A stretch of DNA of 21,339 bases, from assembly GCA_029556545.1 (NCBI GenBank), contig JAKQEQ010000135.1, positions 1-21,339 on the forward strand, in the 5' to 3' direction. Under the pieces are notes generated by a model. It worked only from the letters and a program-made list of their open reading frames with translations. It did not search any database and was not told where the DNA came from. Positions 8,835-16,577 of this stretch are shown piece by piece. Each line of letters begins with the position of its first letter. Within the stretch, counting starts at the first letter, position 1. The stretch comes from Candidatus Hydrogenedentota bacterium. GTDB lineage: Bacteria > Hydrogenedentota > Hydrogenedentia > Hydrogenedentales > JAGMZX01. A program made the translations under genes and the position numbers.

Positions 8835-10139
8835 CTACAGACTCAAGCGCAGATAGAGAAACCAAACCATCCGCAGCGCGAGCAGGAGGACGACGATCAT
8901 TCCGACGGCCCCGAGCAGGTTCGAGACGACCTTGTTGCGGCGCTCGCCCATGATGGATTCTCGGTTGGCGAGCCACAGGATGGTCCCGGCCATGATCGGG
9001 TTGCCGATGACGGTCATGGCTTGCCCGAACACCATCAGGTTCACGGGCGGAATCCGGTTCCAGAGGCCCACGGCGGCCATGGCGAAGCCCGTCAGCAACA
9101 GGCATACGGTGAACACCCGCGGCCAGAAATCGCTGAGCTTCCCCGGCAGCCCGAAGCCGTCGGCCAGCGCCGTCCCGCCAATCATCGCGTTAATCAGGAA
9201 CGGGTTCAGCGCCACGGGGATCAGCCCGACACAGAAGACAACAAAAGCGGTGACGCCCAGCAGTGGTTGCAGTGTAATAGCAAGCGTGGCGATATTGTCC
9301 GCCGGCTTGCCCGCAATCACGGTAGCCGCCGTAATCATGATCATCATGCTGACCAGGGTCAGCACGCCCACGCCCGCGATGGAATCACCGATGCCCCGGT
9401 CATAATCCTCTTTACCCCAACCTTTCTCGCGCACCAGATTCCCCTGGAAGAACGCGCCCGCCACCGAGAACGTGGTCCCCACCAACGACGCAATCAGAAC
9501 CAGCGGGTCCTGAATGGCCCCCGCCACGATTTGCGGAATCCCGAGGGACAGCCCCTCGGGCCGGCGAGGCACAAGCCCCCGCACGACCGCCATCCAGTCT
9601 GGTCGCGCCACAAAAAGATTGATCAGGAAGGATATCAGCACCACCCCGACCATGACTTTCATGATGCCTTCAATCGACTTGAAAATGTGTTGCGCTTTGA
9701 AGAGGAAGACGACAAGCACGACGTTGATCGCGGCCATGGCGGCAAGCTGGACGGGCAGCACGTAGCCTTCCGGGGCAAACGCCCCCACCGCCAACGCAAT
9801 CGCCAGGTTGTTCGAGAACTGGAACGCCGCGCAGGTCAGGCACAGAACCGCGCCCAGCAGGGCCGCAAAAGGGCGGCCGATTTCGCGGGCTATCGTCGAG
9901 AAATGCGTCGCCCCCGCGGTAACCCCCGCCCGCGCCGACATGGTCATGAACGCCCCCATGAGCAAACCCGCCAACGCCAGCAACCACAGCAGCTCGAAAC
10001 GGTACGTGGCGCCCACGTTCGCGCTGATAACCAGGCTGCCCGGCCCGAAAACCACGCAGGCCGTGATAAGCGCAGGACCTATCGACCGCCACCATGGCGC
10101 GCGCGCGGCGCCGGAACCACTCGCGTCTTTCTGCGACAT
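8835..10139 (-). CDS. NRAMP-family metal ion transporter, atypical clade
   Basis: This is a 434-residue polytopic membrane protein with about 11 hydrophobic segments, the size and layout of NRAMP/MntH proteins, which normally move Mn2+ or Fe2+ with protons. The first membrane helix reads FGPGSLVISANVGA (31-44), where canonical members have the DPGN metal-binding motif. The segment corresponding to helix 6 reads VGTTFSVAGAFF (220-231), where MPH is expected. Both usual metal-ligand motifs are therefore missing, so the substrate may differ (another divalent ion, or none). The ATG at 10139 has an AAGGGG ribosome site just upstream and a good promoter about 105 bp further up (10249-10277). It converges on the propeller gene. 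The family assignment is fairly firm, but the substrate is unknown. Confidence 0.8.
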   Translation of the reverse strand: MSQKDASGSGAARAPWWRSIGPALITACVVFGPGSLVISANVGATYRFELLWLLALAGLLMGAFMTMSARAGVTAGATHFSTIAREIGRPFAALLGAVLCLTCAAFQFSNNLAIALAVGAFAPEGYVLPVQLAAMAAINVVLVVFLFKAQHIFKSIEGIMKVMVGVVLISFLINLFVARPDWMAVVRGLVPRRPEGLSLGIPQIVAGAIQDPLVLIASLVGTTFSVAGAFFQGNLVREKGWGKEDYDRGIGDSIAGVGVLTLVSMMIMITAATVIAGKPADNIATLAITLQPLLGVTAFVVFCVGLIPVALNPFLINAMIGGTALADGFGLPGKLSDFWPRVFTVCLLLTGFAMAAVGLWNRIPPVNLMVFGQAMTVIGNPIMAGTILWLANRESIMGERRNKVVSNLLGAVGMIVVLLLALRMVWFLYLRLSL

Positions 10140-10513
10140 AAGAGCCCCTTTGTGGATTTCAGGGAAAGACCCCGAATCGGATTCGGTCCGCGGCAGTCAA
10201 AAACCACGCCCACGGCGGCCCAACAGCAAACACACACCCGCCGCGTTCATTATGTAGGGGCGGCCACTGCGTGTCAAGCACTGTCCAAGCGCGAATCTCG
10301 ACATAGCCCTTCTTATCGCACCCCGGTCCTCCCGCCACTGGCCCTCGATATATCGCAGGCCCTTCTTGACAGCCCGGAACACGTTCCAGGGATTACAAGG
10401 CGCATAAGACTGCGGGGTCGGGTGATCCGATGTACTCGGGGCCCAATTCCTCGCCAACGTATCAACCAGTCTCTCAGGCGTTCACGACACGCGGCGGTTT
10501 CGGTGCTCCGATG
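10140..10513. other. Intergenic region upstream of NRAMP-like gene
   Basis: No supported gene. It holds the promoter at 10249-10277 and a small palindrome (10172-10186, CCGAATC and GATTCGG) in what would be the 5' untranslated leader of the transporter transcript. The leader is roughly 100 nt, long enough for a regulatory structure, but I recognise no known riboswitch. An 86-codon open frame on the minus strand (10197-10457) lacks domain support and overlaps the promoter. Confidence 0.5.
10249..10277 (-). promoter_or_regulatory. Sigma70-type promoter of the NRAMP-like gene
   Basis: Read on the minus strand: TTGACA (10272-10277), a 17-nt spacer, then CATAAT (10249-10254). This is a perfect -35 box, a five-of-six -10 box and optimal spacing, oriented toward the transporter. 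Transcription would begin near 10242. Confidence 0.65.
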
Positions 10514-11029
10514 CTAAGCCGTCGACGCCATAAACGTGACAAAGAAAAAGACCGCCAGAAGAATAAGAAACGCGATGACGGCCGCCGCTCGATGGCGCTT
10601 CTTCCGTGCCCAGAAAAATGCAACATGAAACATTACCGCGATACAGAGCGCACTCACGCCGCCCCAAGCCGCCGCCGTACCGGTTGCCCACCAACCGCGG
10701 CCCACGGCATGAGCCGAGGCGCCGGGAATGTAAATGTCGCGCAACACGAAGCCGCGCCATGAACCCCACAGAGCCAATACGATAGGAAGGATAATGCCCA
10801 GGCACCAGGACGCCAGGCGGCCTAGGTCTGCCGGCGCATAGAGATACGCGTCGAGTTCGTCGGGGCTTAGCGCGCGGCCATATGTCAAGCGTGGAAATCC
10901 GGCATCATCCTGTTCGGGCATGGGCAGGATGAATGGCATCTCGCACTTGACACAGCGTACCGTCTTGCCGGCGAAATGTGCGGGAAAACTCTGCCGCCCG
11001 TGACAGTGCGGACATTCAGTAAAGACCAT
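10514..11029 (-). CDS. Small zinc-ribbon membrane protein
   Basis: A 171-residue protein of unknown function. The N-terminus has a four-cysteine zinc ribbon, CPHCHGRQSF (C6, C9) and CVKC (C26, C29), similar to the short MJ0042-type ribbons common at the N-termini of membrane proteins. About 40 polar residues follow, then probable membrane helices at ~72-90, 118-141 and 148-168, with basic residues (RKKRHR) between the last two. The frame extends upstream to 11200, but the ATG at 11029 is preceded by AAGGGGA at suitable spacing and starts directly at the zinc ribbon, so I chose it. A regulatory or sensor role in the membrane is possible but not shown. Confidence 0.7.
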   Translation of the reverse strand: MVFTECPHCHGRQSFPAHFAGKTVRCVKCEMPFILPMPEQDDAGFPRLTYGRALSPDELDAYLYAPADLGRLASWCLGIILPIVLALWGSWRGFVLRDIYIPGASAHAVGRGWWATGTAAAWGGVSALCIAVMFHVAFFWARKKRHRAAAVIAFLILLAVFFFVTFMASTA

Positions 11030-11348
11030 TTCGCTTCCCCTTCTCAGTTCTTGCCCCGCCGCGCTCGCGTGTTCTCCCTCACTCCGATGATGACGGCCGG
11101 GCAATCCGAAAGAAGGCATCCAGTCGTTTCGAGGGAAACAACCCGGTGAATCCGACGGAGTCGGCCAAGTTGCCAGAGCCCAGCGACCCCAGTGATTCAA
11201 TTGTCTTTGCTCGTCTTACCGGAACCCATATCTCCAGTCAAGTCTCGCGCCTTCCGTTCCCGCTTAGATAATGGCGCCATGAATAAGGAGAGCGGCCAGG
11301 ACCAGATCCCAGCCGCCCCACGCCATTATTCGACCATCAGTCAACCCG
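11030..11348. other. Intergenic region between zinc-ribbon and PHP genes
   Basis: No supported gene. It contains the inverted-repeat element at 11268-11329, close behind the PHP gene's stop codon, and the ribosome site of the zinc-ribbon gene. I found no convincing -35/-10 pair for the latter. Confidence 0.45.
11268..11329 (-). terminator. Long nested stem-loop downstream of the PHP gene
   Basis: ATAATGGCG (11268-11276) and CGCCATTAT (11321-11329) are exact reverse complements. Inside them GCGGC (11292-11296) pairs with GCCGC (11312-11316). The element begins about 20 nt after the PHP stop codon and could terminate or stabilise its mRNA. No U-run follows, so it could also be an unrelated repeat. 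Confidence 0.4.
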
Positions 11349-13277
11349 TCAAAGCCCAGGGCAGAAACCGTCCTCCGTGCCATCCGCTGGACAGTAGTGA
11401 TAGCCGCCGGAATTGTAGAACTGGATGACCCGGAGAAGCTCCGTCAAAGCGATCGTCCAATCCGGCCCGCTCGGCGCATAATCGCTCGCGTGCGGACAAC
11501 AACTCGTGTCCGGGCCCGGGCCGGGCACGTAACCGTCTTCTGTGCTCGACGGATCCTCGGCGCAGCAGAGGCCGCCCGAATTGAAGAACTGAATGACCCG
11601 CAGCAGTTCGGTCAACTCGATCAGGTTGTTTTGGCTCTGATCCGCAGTGTGATACGAGCTGAAGCAGAAATCGCCTTCGCCCTCACCTTCGCCTTCGCCC
11701 TCGCCCTCGCCTTCGCCCTCGCCTTCACCTTCACCTTCACCCTCGCCTTCGCCTTCACCTTCACCTTCGCCTTCGCCCTCGCCTTCGCCTTCACCTTCGC
11801 CTTCGCCTTCGCCTTCGCCTTCGCCTTCGCCTTCGCCTTCGCCTTCGCCTTCGCCTTCGCCTTCACCTTCGCCTTCGCCTTCGCCTTCGCCTTCGCCTTC
11901 ACCTTCGCCTTCACCTTCACCTTCGCCTTCGCCTTCACCTTCGCCTTCACCCTCGCCCTCGCCTTCGCCTTCGCCTTCGCCTTCACCTTCGCCTTCACCT
12001 TCGCCTTCGCCCTCGCCTTCGCCTTCGCCTTCGCCCTCGCCCTCACCTTCACCTTCACCTTCGCCTTCGCCTTCACCTTCACCTTCACCTTCACCTTCAC
12101 CTTCACCTTCACCTTCACCTTCGCCTGCCTCACACGCATTGCACCAAATCGGAGAACTGATGGCTTCGTCCGGATGGCCGCCATGATTTCCGACATTTAA
12201 TCCCACGATCACATAATAATAATCTTGTGCATTGGGCGCGGGATCCGAAAAAGACACCGTCACTTCCGTGCCGCTGATATACCGCGTATCCAGATGCACG
12301 CCGTTGCGATATAAACGGACTTCCTGGATCAAATCGCCGCTGCCATCCCACGCGGACACGGTGAACTGAAGCGGAACCCCGGTCAGTTGAGAACCCATGG
12401 GGTAGCCGGAACAACGGAAATCAAGATATAAATCCTTGTTTTCCGTGCTGTAAAAACGCCGGTTGCGATAAGCGTCAATGATGGCTGCCCGGGTCAGTTC
12501 GGTCGCCAGCACGCCGGTCCGAAACGAAGTACTGGAACCCCATGTTGTGCCATGGTGATCAAAGCCTCCCGTCGCACCGACCCGCCAGCCTTTCGAATTC
12601 GCCAAATCATAATAGTTCTTGCCGGAACCATAAGCATTGACATAGTAATACTCGTCGTACCCATCGCCCTTATTGAAAGTCTCAATGCCCACCACTTGAT
12701 CGACAACAGAGCTATGAACGTCGAAATGGTTGAATTCCGTTCCAGCATCATCCTGGCGGCCTGGATGGTTGAACGTGGCAAACCCTTCCGGATGGTCGTC
12801 GAGCCAGTTGTAGAAAGACGGCAAGAGCGGGTGGGAAATGGCGCTGGCAAATTCGCCCGTATTATGAACGCAGATGTGCCCCATCAGCGGATGACTGTAC
12901 TCAAAGCCCCACAGGGTCACGAATTGCCCCGGCGCATTGAACGCCTGGGCGGTGTCTACCAACTCCTCCCATTTGCTGTCTTCCCAGGGCCACGTGATGA
13001 GATTCTCCGCGTGATCGGCAAGCGAAAAAAAATCCAACTGGGCCACGTCGCGCGCATGGGCATACGCCGCGTACGGACTGCCGTCCCCATCCGAAAGTGT
13101 ACTGTGATTGTGAAGATTACCGAAATAGATGTTGTACGGAACCCCGGCTTGCGTCGTCTGACTCCCGACGGGTGCGATTGCCTCTTGAGCTTCCGCTTGG
13201 ACGGCCCCTCCTAGTAGCAGAAGACACAGCCCCGCGGTAATGCCAAGGACCAAGCGCACATTAAGAAGAGTCTTCAT
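11349..13277 (-). CDS. Secreted PHP-domain metallohydrolase with Gly-Glu linker and EF-hand-like C-terminus
   Basis: A 642-residue exported protein. Residues 1-29 form a signal peptide. The PHP domain, of the CehA/McbA type, shows [15 protein letters not shown] (H56, H58), a D-H pair (D88, H89), E126, FNHP (H171), E199 and GGFDHHG (D240, H241). These are plausible ligands for a metal centre hydrolysing phosphoester or related bonds; the true substrate is unknown. A beta-rich domain follows (~285-377), then a (Gly-Glu)n linker (385-535). The tail has an EF-hand-like loop [12 protein letters not shown] (546-557) and a second degenerate copy near 602-613, each followed by LLRVIQF and Cys-bearing TEDG loops. 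The ATG at 13277 has a strong GGGGGAGG site and its own promoter. The tail nearly duplicates that of the beta-helix gene. Confidence 0.87.
   Translation of the reverse strand: MKTLLNVRLVLGITAGLCLLLLGGAVQAEAQEAIAPVGSQTTQAGVPYNIYFGNLHNHSTLSDGDGSPYAAYAHARDVAQLDFFSLADHAENLITWPWEDSKWEELVDTAQAFNAPGQFVTLWGFEYSHPLMGHICVHNTGEFASAISHPLLPSFYNWLDDHPEGFATFNHPGRQDDAGTEFNHFDVHSSVVDQVVGIETFNKGDGYDEYYYVNAYGSGKNYYDLANSKGWRVGATGGFDHHGTTWGSSTSFRTGVLATELTRAAIIDAYRNRRFYSTENKDLYLDFRCSGYPMGSQLTGVPLQFTVSAWDGSGDLIQEVRLYRNGVHLDTRYISGTEVTVSFSDPAPNAQDYYYVIVGLNVGNHGGHPDEAISSPIWCNACEAGEGEGEGEGEGEGEGEGEGEGEGEGEGEGEGEGEGEGEGEGEGEGEGEGEGEGEGEGEGEGEGEGEGEGEGEGEGEGEGEGEGEGEGEGEGEGEGEGEGEGEGEGEGEGEGEGEGEGEGEGEGEGEGEGEGEGEGEGEGEGEGEGEGEGEGDFCFSSYHTADQSQNNLIELTELLRVIQFFNSGGLCCAEDPSSTEDGYVPGPGPDTSCCPHASDYAPSGPDWTIALTELLRVIQFYNSGGYHYCPADGTEDGFCPGL
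11361..11495 (-). repeat. DNA copy A of the EF-hand-like 3' module
   Basis: By eye these 135 bp differ from 14351-14485 at only 9 positions, including one uninterrupted identical stretch of more than 40 bp. Both encode the last EF-hand-like half-repeat of otherwise unrelated proteins. This indicates recent module duplication or gene conversion. Confidence 0.85.
11673..12125 (-). repeat. Gly-Glu hexanucleotide repeat (151 residues)
   Basis: 453 bp of GAR-GGN codon pairs encode an uninterrupted alternating Gly-Glu stretch between the catalytic part and the C-terminal module of the PHP protein. Synonymous third-base changes are frequent, so the repeat is kept at the protein level, while tandem DNA repetition makes length changes likely. 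Confidence 0.95.
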
Positions 13278-13314
13278 GTGATCCTCCCCCTTCCAATACG
13301 TTCATCATCGTTCG

Positions 13315-13344
13315 ATTATACCATGAAACCGCCCGCGAAGTCCA
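13315..13344 (-). promoter_or_regulatory. Promoter of the PHP gene
   Basis: On the minus strand: TGGACT (13339-13344), an 18-nt spacer, then a perfect TATAAT (13315-13320). The expected start is near 13308, about 30 nt before the ATG. This suggests that the PHP gene is transcribed on its own rather than only from the operon upstream. Confidence 0.5.
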
Positions 13345-13408
13345 TCATAGCCCTGAGTGCGTGCAGGCGCATCCCATCGATCGTGGCCCTTCGCCGGCCC
13401 TTCAACAC

Positions 13409-14317
13409 CTATCCTGACTGGGCGGCGATGAAGTCACGAACGGCATCGGCTTGGGGACGGTGTCCGTCAATCAACACGGCGGCCAGGATGGAATAACCGG
13501 ACAACGTTTTCTTTTCGACCAAGCCCGCGATTCCTTCCATCTGGCGCCTGACTTGGTCTACGGGAACCGGCGCCGCCTGGGTGTAGTCGCGGAGGTACAC
13601 GCCCATGACGATGGGTTTGCCGGGAAACAGTCTTTGGCACTGCTCAACATAGTGAGACATGTGATCAATGTTTTCCGATTTCCATATCCACAACGTCACT
13701 ACATCGATGTGCGGGCGCATCTCCGTCCAGAAATCGACCTCCTCAAACTCGTGGGTGTATACGACCGTCCAAAGTCTGAGATTCGGGTTCTGGTTCCGGA
13801 TCGCGGATCGGATTTCGCCGAACGCCTTCGGACCGTACTCGAAACTCTTCATCAGCCCCAGGAGGTCGTCGCAATAAACGCCGGTGATGTTCTCAAACTG
13901 CTTGGCCAGTCGTGCGACATTCTCGCCTTCGGTACGGACCGTCACGGGATCGCTCTTGGGTTTGCACGCCGGCCGCCCGTCCTCGTTCCACTCCCACCCC
14001 CATTTGGTGATGTCGCAGGTAACTTCGTCGTAATCCTCGAACAGGCGCAGGGCATGGACATCGTTCGGATGAAACAGGAAATTCGCCCGCGAGAGACCAA
14101 AATAGCGGGCGCCCTGCCCCAGGCCATAAATCGAGGGTGGCACTCCGGGGTCGACGCCCTGCCCTTCCCACACCCATCCGACGTCGCGAAAGGATGGTTT
14201 GCCGCATTCTACTGCTCCGGCGGCGTTTGGTCCTTGGTCAGCTCCTTCCGCCCTGCCGGCCAATCCCAGAGCCGCGCCGGCAACGGAAATCGTCTTAACG
14301 AATTCCCGACGCTTCAT
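13409..14317 (-). CDS. Tat-exported protein of unknown function, possibly TIM-barrel hydrolase-like
   Basis: A 302-residue protein. The N-terminus MKRREFVKTISVAGAALG is a twin-arginine (Tat) signal, so the protein is exported folded. The mature part has mixed hydrophobic beta strands and helices, with acidic or aromatic motifs at strand ends, such as GVYCDDLLG (D150, D151), VVYTHEFEE and VTLWIWKSENID. This layout resembles TIM-barrel glycoside-hydrolase-like proteins, but I cannot place it in a named family and identify no catalytic pair with certainty. An ATG 12 nt upstream overlaps the GGAGG ribosome site that serves the ATG at 14317, so the shorter start is preferred. It begins only 21 bp after the beta-helix gene's stop, which suggests one transcript. 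Confidence 0.7.
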   Translation of the reverse strand: MKRREFVKTISVAGAALGLAGRAEGADQGPNAAGAVECGKPSFRDVGWVWEGQGVDPGVPPSIYGLGQGARYFGLSRANFLFHPNDVHALRLFEDYDEVTCDITKWGWEWNEDGRPACKPKSDPVTVRTEGENVARLAKQFENITGVYCDDLLGLMKSFEYGPKAFGEIRSAIRNQNPNLRLWTVVYTHEFEEVDFWTEMRPHIDVVTLWIWKSENIDHMSHYVEQCQRLFPGKPIVMGVYLRDYTQAAPVPVDQVRRQMEGIAGLVEKKTLSGYSILAAVLIDGHRPQADAVRDFIAAQSG

Positions 14318-14338
14318 GAAAGCCTCCATGAGTTGCGC

Positions 14339-16243
14339 TCACGGGCCCGGGCAGAAACCGTCCTCCGTTCCATCCGCTGGGCAGTAGTGATAGCCGCCCG
14401 AGTTGTAAAACTGGATAATCCGGAGCAGCTCCGTCAAAGCGATCGTCCAATCCGGCCCGCTCGGCGCATAGTCGCTCGCGTGCGGCGCGCAACTGTGATT
14501 CGCGCCCGGCCCGGGCACGAACCCGTCCTCCGTGCTGCCCGGATCGTCCGCGCAATGGAACCCGCCCGAGTTGTAGAACTGGATAACCCGCAAAAGCTCG
14601 GTCAACTCGATGAGCCCATTCCCATTCTGGTCGGCGTTGTGTATCTCCGGCTCGCCCTCGCCTTCACCCTCGCCCTCACCTTCGCCCTCACCCTCACCCT
14701 CGCCCTCGCCCTCACCCTCGCCTTCACCCTCGCCTTCACCCTCGCCTTCACCCTCGCCTTCGCCCTCGCCCTCGCCGGTTGCCGGAACAGGATAGGGGTC
14801 GGAAAGAGCCGAGGTGTTTCCATCCACGGTTTGTGTTGCGGTCAGATTCATCCCCCCATAGGCAGTCAGGTCAACATCCAGAGTGAAATCGCCCCCGCCA
14901 TCGGCCACGGTTTTCCCGACAAACGTGCGCTGCCCCTCGCTTGCCGCGGCAAAAATCTCCACCGAGGCGGCGGCTGACGCCGTTCCGGACACGGGATTGA
15001 TGCCCGTGATGACTGGCGGCAGGATGCCGTCGTTTGCGCCGTCTTGTAGAACAATTTCACCCCCCTTGTTGCCGAAGATGGCATTCTCGTAGAGAGCGTT
15101 CAGGCGCGTCGAAGCGCCGGTAAGACGCACCCCGGCGCCTTCGTTGTCTGTGATGAGATTCGGCTCGCCGGGATTCGCCCCGCCGACCGTGTTCCCAGTG
15201 GATCCATCGGCAATCGTGATGCCGTCTCCGGCGTTGCCGAGGTCGCCGATTATGAGCGCACGCAAAGCCTTGCCCCAAGGGCTTGCGCCCATGTAGTTCC
15301 CCAAAATGTGGTTCCCATCGCTCTTCTCCAGATAGAGGGCTGACCCGGCATTGTCACAGAGGACATTCCCGAGGAACACGCTGTCGCCGCCTATCGTGTT
15401 GTTTGTGCTCATGTAGAGGTATATGCCGTGCAGCCCATTGCCAAGGGCCGTAAAGCCGTCCCCGTCCAGGCCGACAAAGTTGCTGGCAATCAGACAGTCG
15501 CTCACCGAGATGCAACGGATGCCATTGAAGAGGTTACCCACGATGACATTGCGCCCGGACGCGCCGCCGCCGCCGATAGTACAGTCCGTCAAAGTGTCAA
15601 TACTGACCCCCGTCCTGTTGAATCCGATAAGGTTTCCGCGAATCGTAACCCCGCTGGAGTTCGCCACGACAATGCCGGAATCCCCGTTGTGGAGAATCCA
15701 GTTCGCGTCCCCGCTGTTTGTGGAGCCAATGGCAAGATTGGTGGCGTTCTGCGCTATGATCCCATGAGAACCATTACTCTGATCCGTGCCCAGGTTGTCG
15801 GTTCCGATCCGGCATCCCGTCACCGTGCAATTGCCTGCGGAAATGGCCAGACCGAACAACGGAAAGTTGGTGATGCTAAGATTCCTGACCGATCCGCTGG
15901 TCCATAGGAGAAGTCCGCCGCCTTCGCCAATAATGTCCGTCCCGTCGATCGTACTGCCATTCCCCTCGATGCTTACGCGGCCCGGAAGATAGAACACGGC
16001 GTCCAACTCACTGGTCGGCCTGATGGTCAGGCCGCCGTTGATGGAAATAACGTGATCGCCCGAACTCTGCCCGTTGACGGCTAGTATCGCCTGCCGCAGT
16101 GACCCCGCGCCGCTGTCGTTGTTGTTGCTCACCGTGAAAGTGGCCGCCCCGGCCGTCGCCGCGAAGAACACGAGCAGCACCGCGGCATGAACATGAAGTT
16201 GGGGCCGGCTCCAGAGAGAATTGGAGACAATAAGCATACCCAT
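14339..16243 (-). CDS. Secreted parallel beta-helix protein with Gly-Glu linker and EF-hand-like C-terminus
   Basis: A 634-residue exported protein. After a signal peptide (cleavage near AGA-ATFTV), it opens with a CSLREA-like segment, [17 protein letters not shown]. It continues with repeated short strands of the NosD/pectate-lyase-like right-handed beta-helix type (for example [18 protein letters not shown] and NTIGGDS). Such folds often bind or cleave polysaccharides, but no catalytic residues stand out. A (Gly-Glu)21 linker (490-531) leads to an EF-hand loop [12 protein letters not shown] (538-549) matching the DxNxNGxIxxxE calcium pattern, and to a second degenerate half-repeat. The ATG at 16243 has GGAGG 7 nt upstream; the frame extends 15 codons further but without such support. 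A TTGACA promoter lies at 16375-16403. Confidence 0.85.
   Translation of the reverse strand: MGMLIVSNSLWSRPQLHVHAAVLLVFFAATAGAATFTVSNNNDSGAGSLRQAILAVNGQSSGDHVISINGGLTIRPTSELDAVFYLPGRVSIEGNGSTIDGTDIIGEGGGLLLWTSGSVRNLSITNFPLFGLAISAGNCTVTGCRIGTDNLGTDQSNGSHGIIAQNATNLAIGSTNSGDANWILHNGDSGIVVANSSGVTIRGNLIGFNRTGVSIDTLTDCTIGGGGASGRNVIVGNLFNGIRCISVSDCLIASNFVGLDGDGFTALGNGLHGIYLYMSTNNTIGGDSVFLGNVLCDNAGSALYLEKSDGNHILGNYMGASPWGKALRALIIGDLGNAGDGITIADGSTGNTVGGANPGEPNLITDNEGAGVRLTGASTRLNALYENAIFGNKGGEIVLQDGANDGILPPVITGINPVSGTASAAASVEIFAAASEGQRTFVGKTVADGGGDFTLDVDLTAYGGMNLTATQTVDGNTSALSDPYPVPATGEGEGEGEGEGEGEGEGEGEGEGEGEGEGEGEGEGEGEGEGEPEIHNADQNGNGLIELTELLRVIQFYNSGGFHCADDPGSTEDGFVPGPGANHSCAPHASDYAPSGPDWTIALTELLRIIQFYNSGGYHYCPADGTEDGFCPGP
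14351..14485 (-). repeat. DNA copy B of the EF-hand-like 3' module
   Basis: Partner of 11361-11495, with 126 of 135 positions identical by eye. It encodes the terminal half-repeat of the beta-helix protein. Most differences are silent. Confidence 0.85.
14651..14776 (-). repeat. Gly-Glu hexanucleotide repeat (42 residues)
   Basis: 126 bp encode 21 Gly-Glu pairs between the beta-helix part and the EF-hand-like module. This is the shortest of the three such linkers in the window. Confidence 0.95.
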
Positions 16244-16374
16244 GACACGTCCTCCCACCGGGCACGAACGGCCCCCGCGCAAGACCACAGTGGTTCCCCC
16301 GCGACGGGCAGTCTATGTACCCTATGGCAACTCTTACTCAGATTGAGTTGACAATCACTGTGAATGTCCGACTC

Positions 16375-16403
16375 AACATAGCGTAATCGATGTGGCTTGT
16401 CAA
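16375..16403 (-). promoter_or_regulatory. Promoter of the beta-helix / Tat-protein operon
   Basis: On the minus strand: a perfect TTGACA (16398-16403), a 17-nt spacer, then TATGTT (16375-16380). The start would be near 16368, leaving a leader of about 125 nt before the ATG at 16243. Confidence 0.55.
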
Positions 16404-16536
16404 CAATTTCTTCTATTACCATGCTGCATCAGCACTTCGTCAAGCGCCTCACGACTTGGACGGCATCCCGTGCCATGTCACGGGACGTAACCTACTGCGC
16501 CGCCTCCGGCGAAATGCGGGAACTCTGGCGATGAAG

Positions 16537-16542
16537 TATAGT
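16537..16542 (+). promoter_or_regulatory. Possible -10 box of the SGNH hydrolase gene
   Basis: TATAGT matches the -10 consensus at five of six positions and lies 35 nt before the ATG at 16578. No good -35 box is present at the usual distance, so this is tentative. Confidence 0.3.
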
Positions 16543-16577
16543 AGGGACACGGCGGACAACAGACGGAGGAAACTGCC

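Larger units (their letters stand above)
16244..16577. other. Divergent promoter region
   Basis: Non-coding region between the beta-helix gene (minus) and the SGNH hydrolase gene (plus). It is relatively AT-rich at 16320-16425 and contains a well-formed minus-strand promoter, a possible plus-strand -10 box, and a short inverted repeat TTGAGT/ACTCAA (16344-16349 and 16371-16376) that overlaps the promoter area and could be an operator. Confidence 0.5.

Noticed and set aside
10197-10457. 86-codon minus-strand frame upstream of the NRAMP-like gene
   Set aside because: It overlaps the strong promoter of that gene and shows no recognisable domain.
8781-10517. 578-codon plus-strand frame opposite the NRAMP-like gene
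   Set aside because: A long open frame made of His/Arg/Gln-rich sequence, antisense to a clear membrane transporter.
11673-12125. CRISPR-like array
   Set aside because: The repetition is a 6-bp coding repeat without spacers of constant length.
11397-12200. Ala-Phe-rich plus-strand frame opposite the Gly-Glu linker
   Set aside because: It is the antisense reading of the hexamer repeat in the PHP gene. The same applies to the Ser-Pro frames opposite the other linkers.
13451-14977. 508-codon plus-strand frame
   Set aside because: It is antisense to the Tat-exported and beta-helix genes, whose minus-strand products show export signals, repeats and good ribosome sites.
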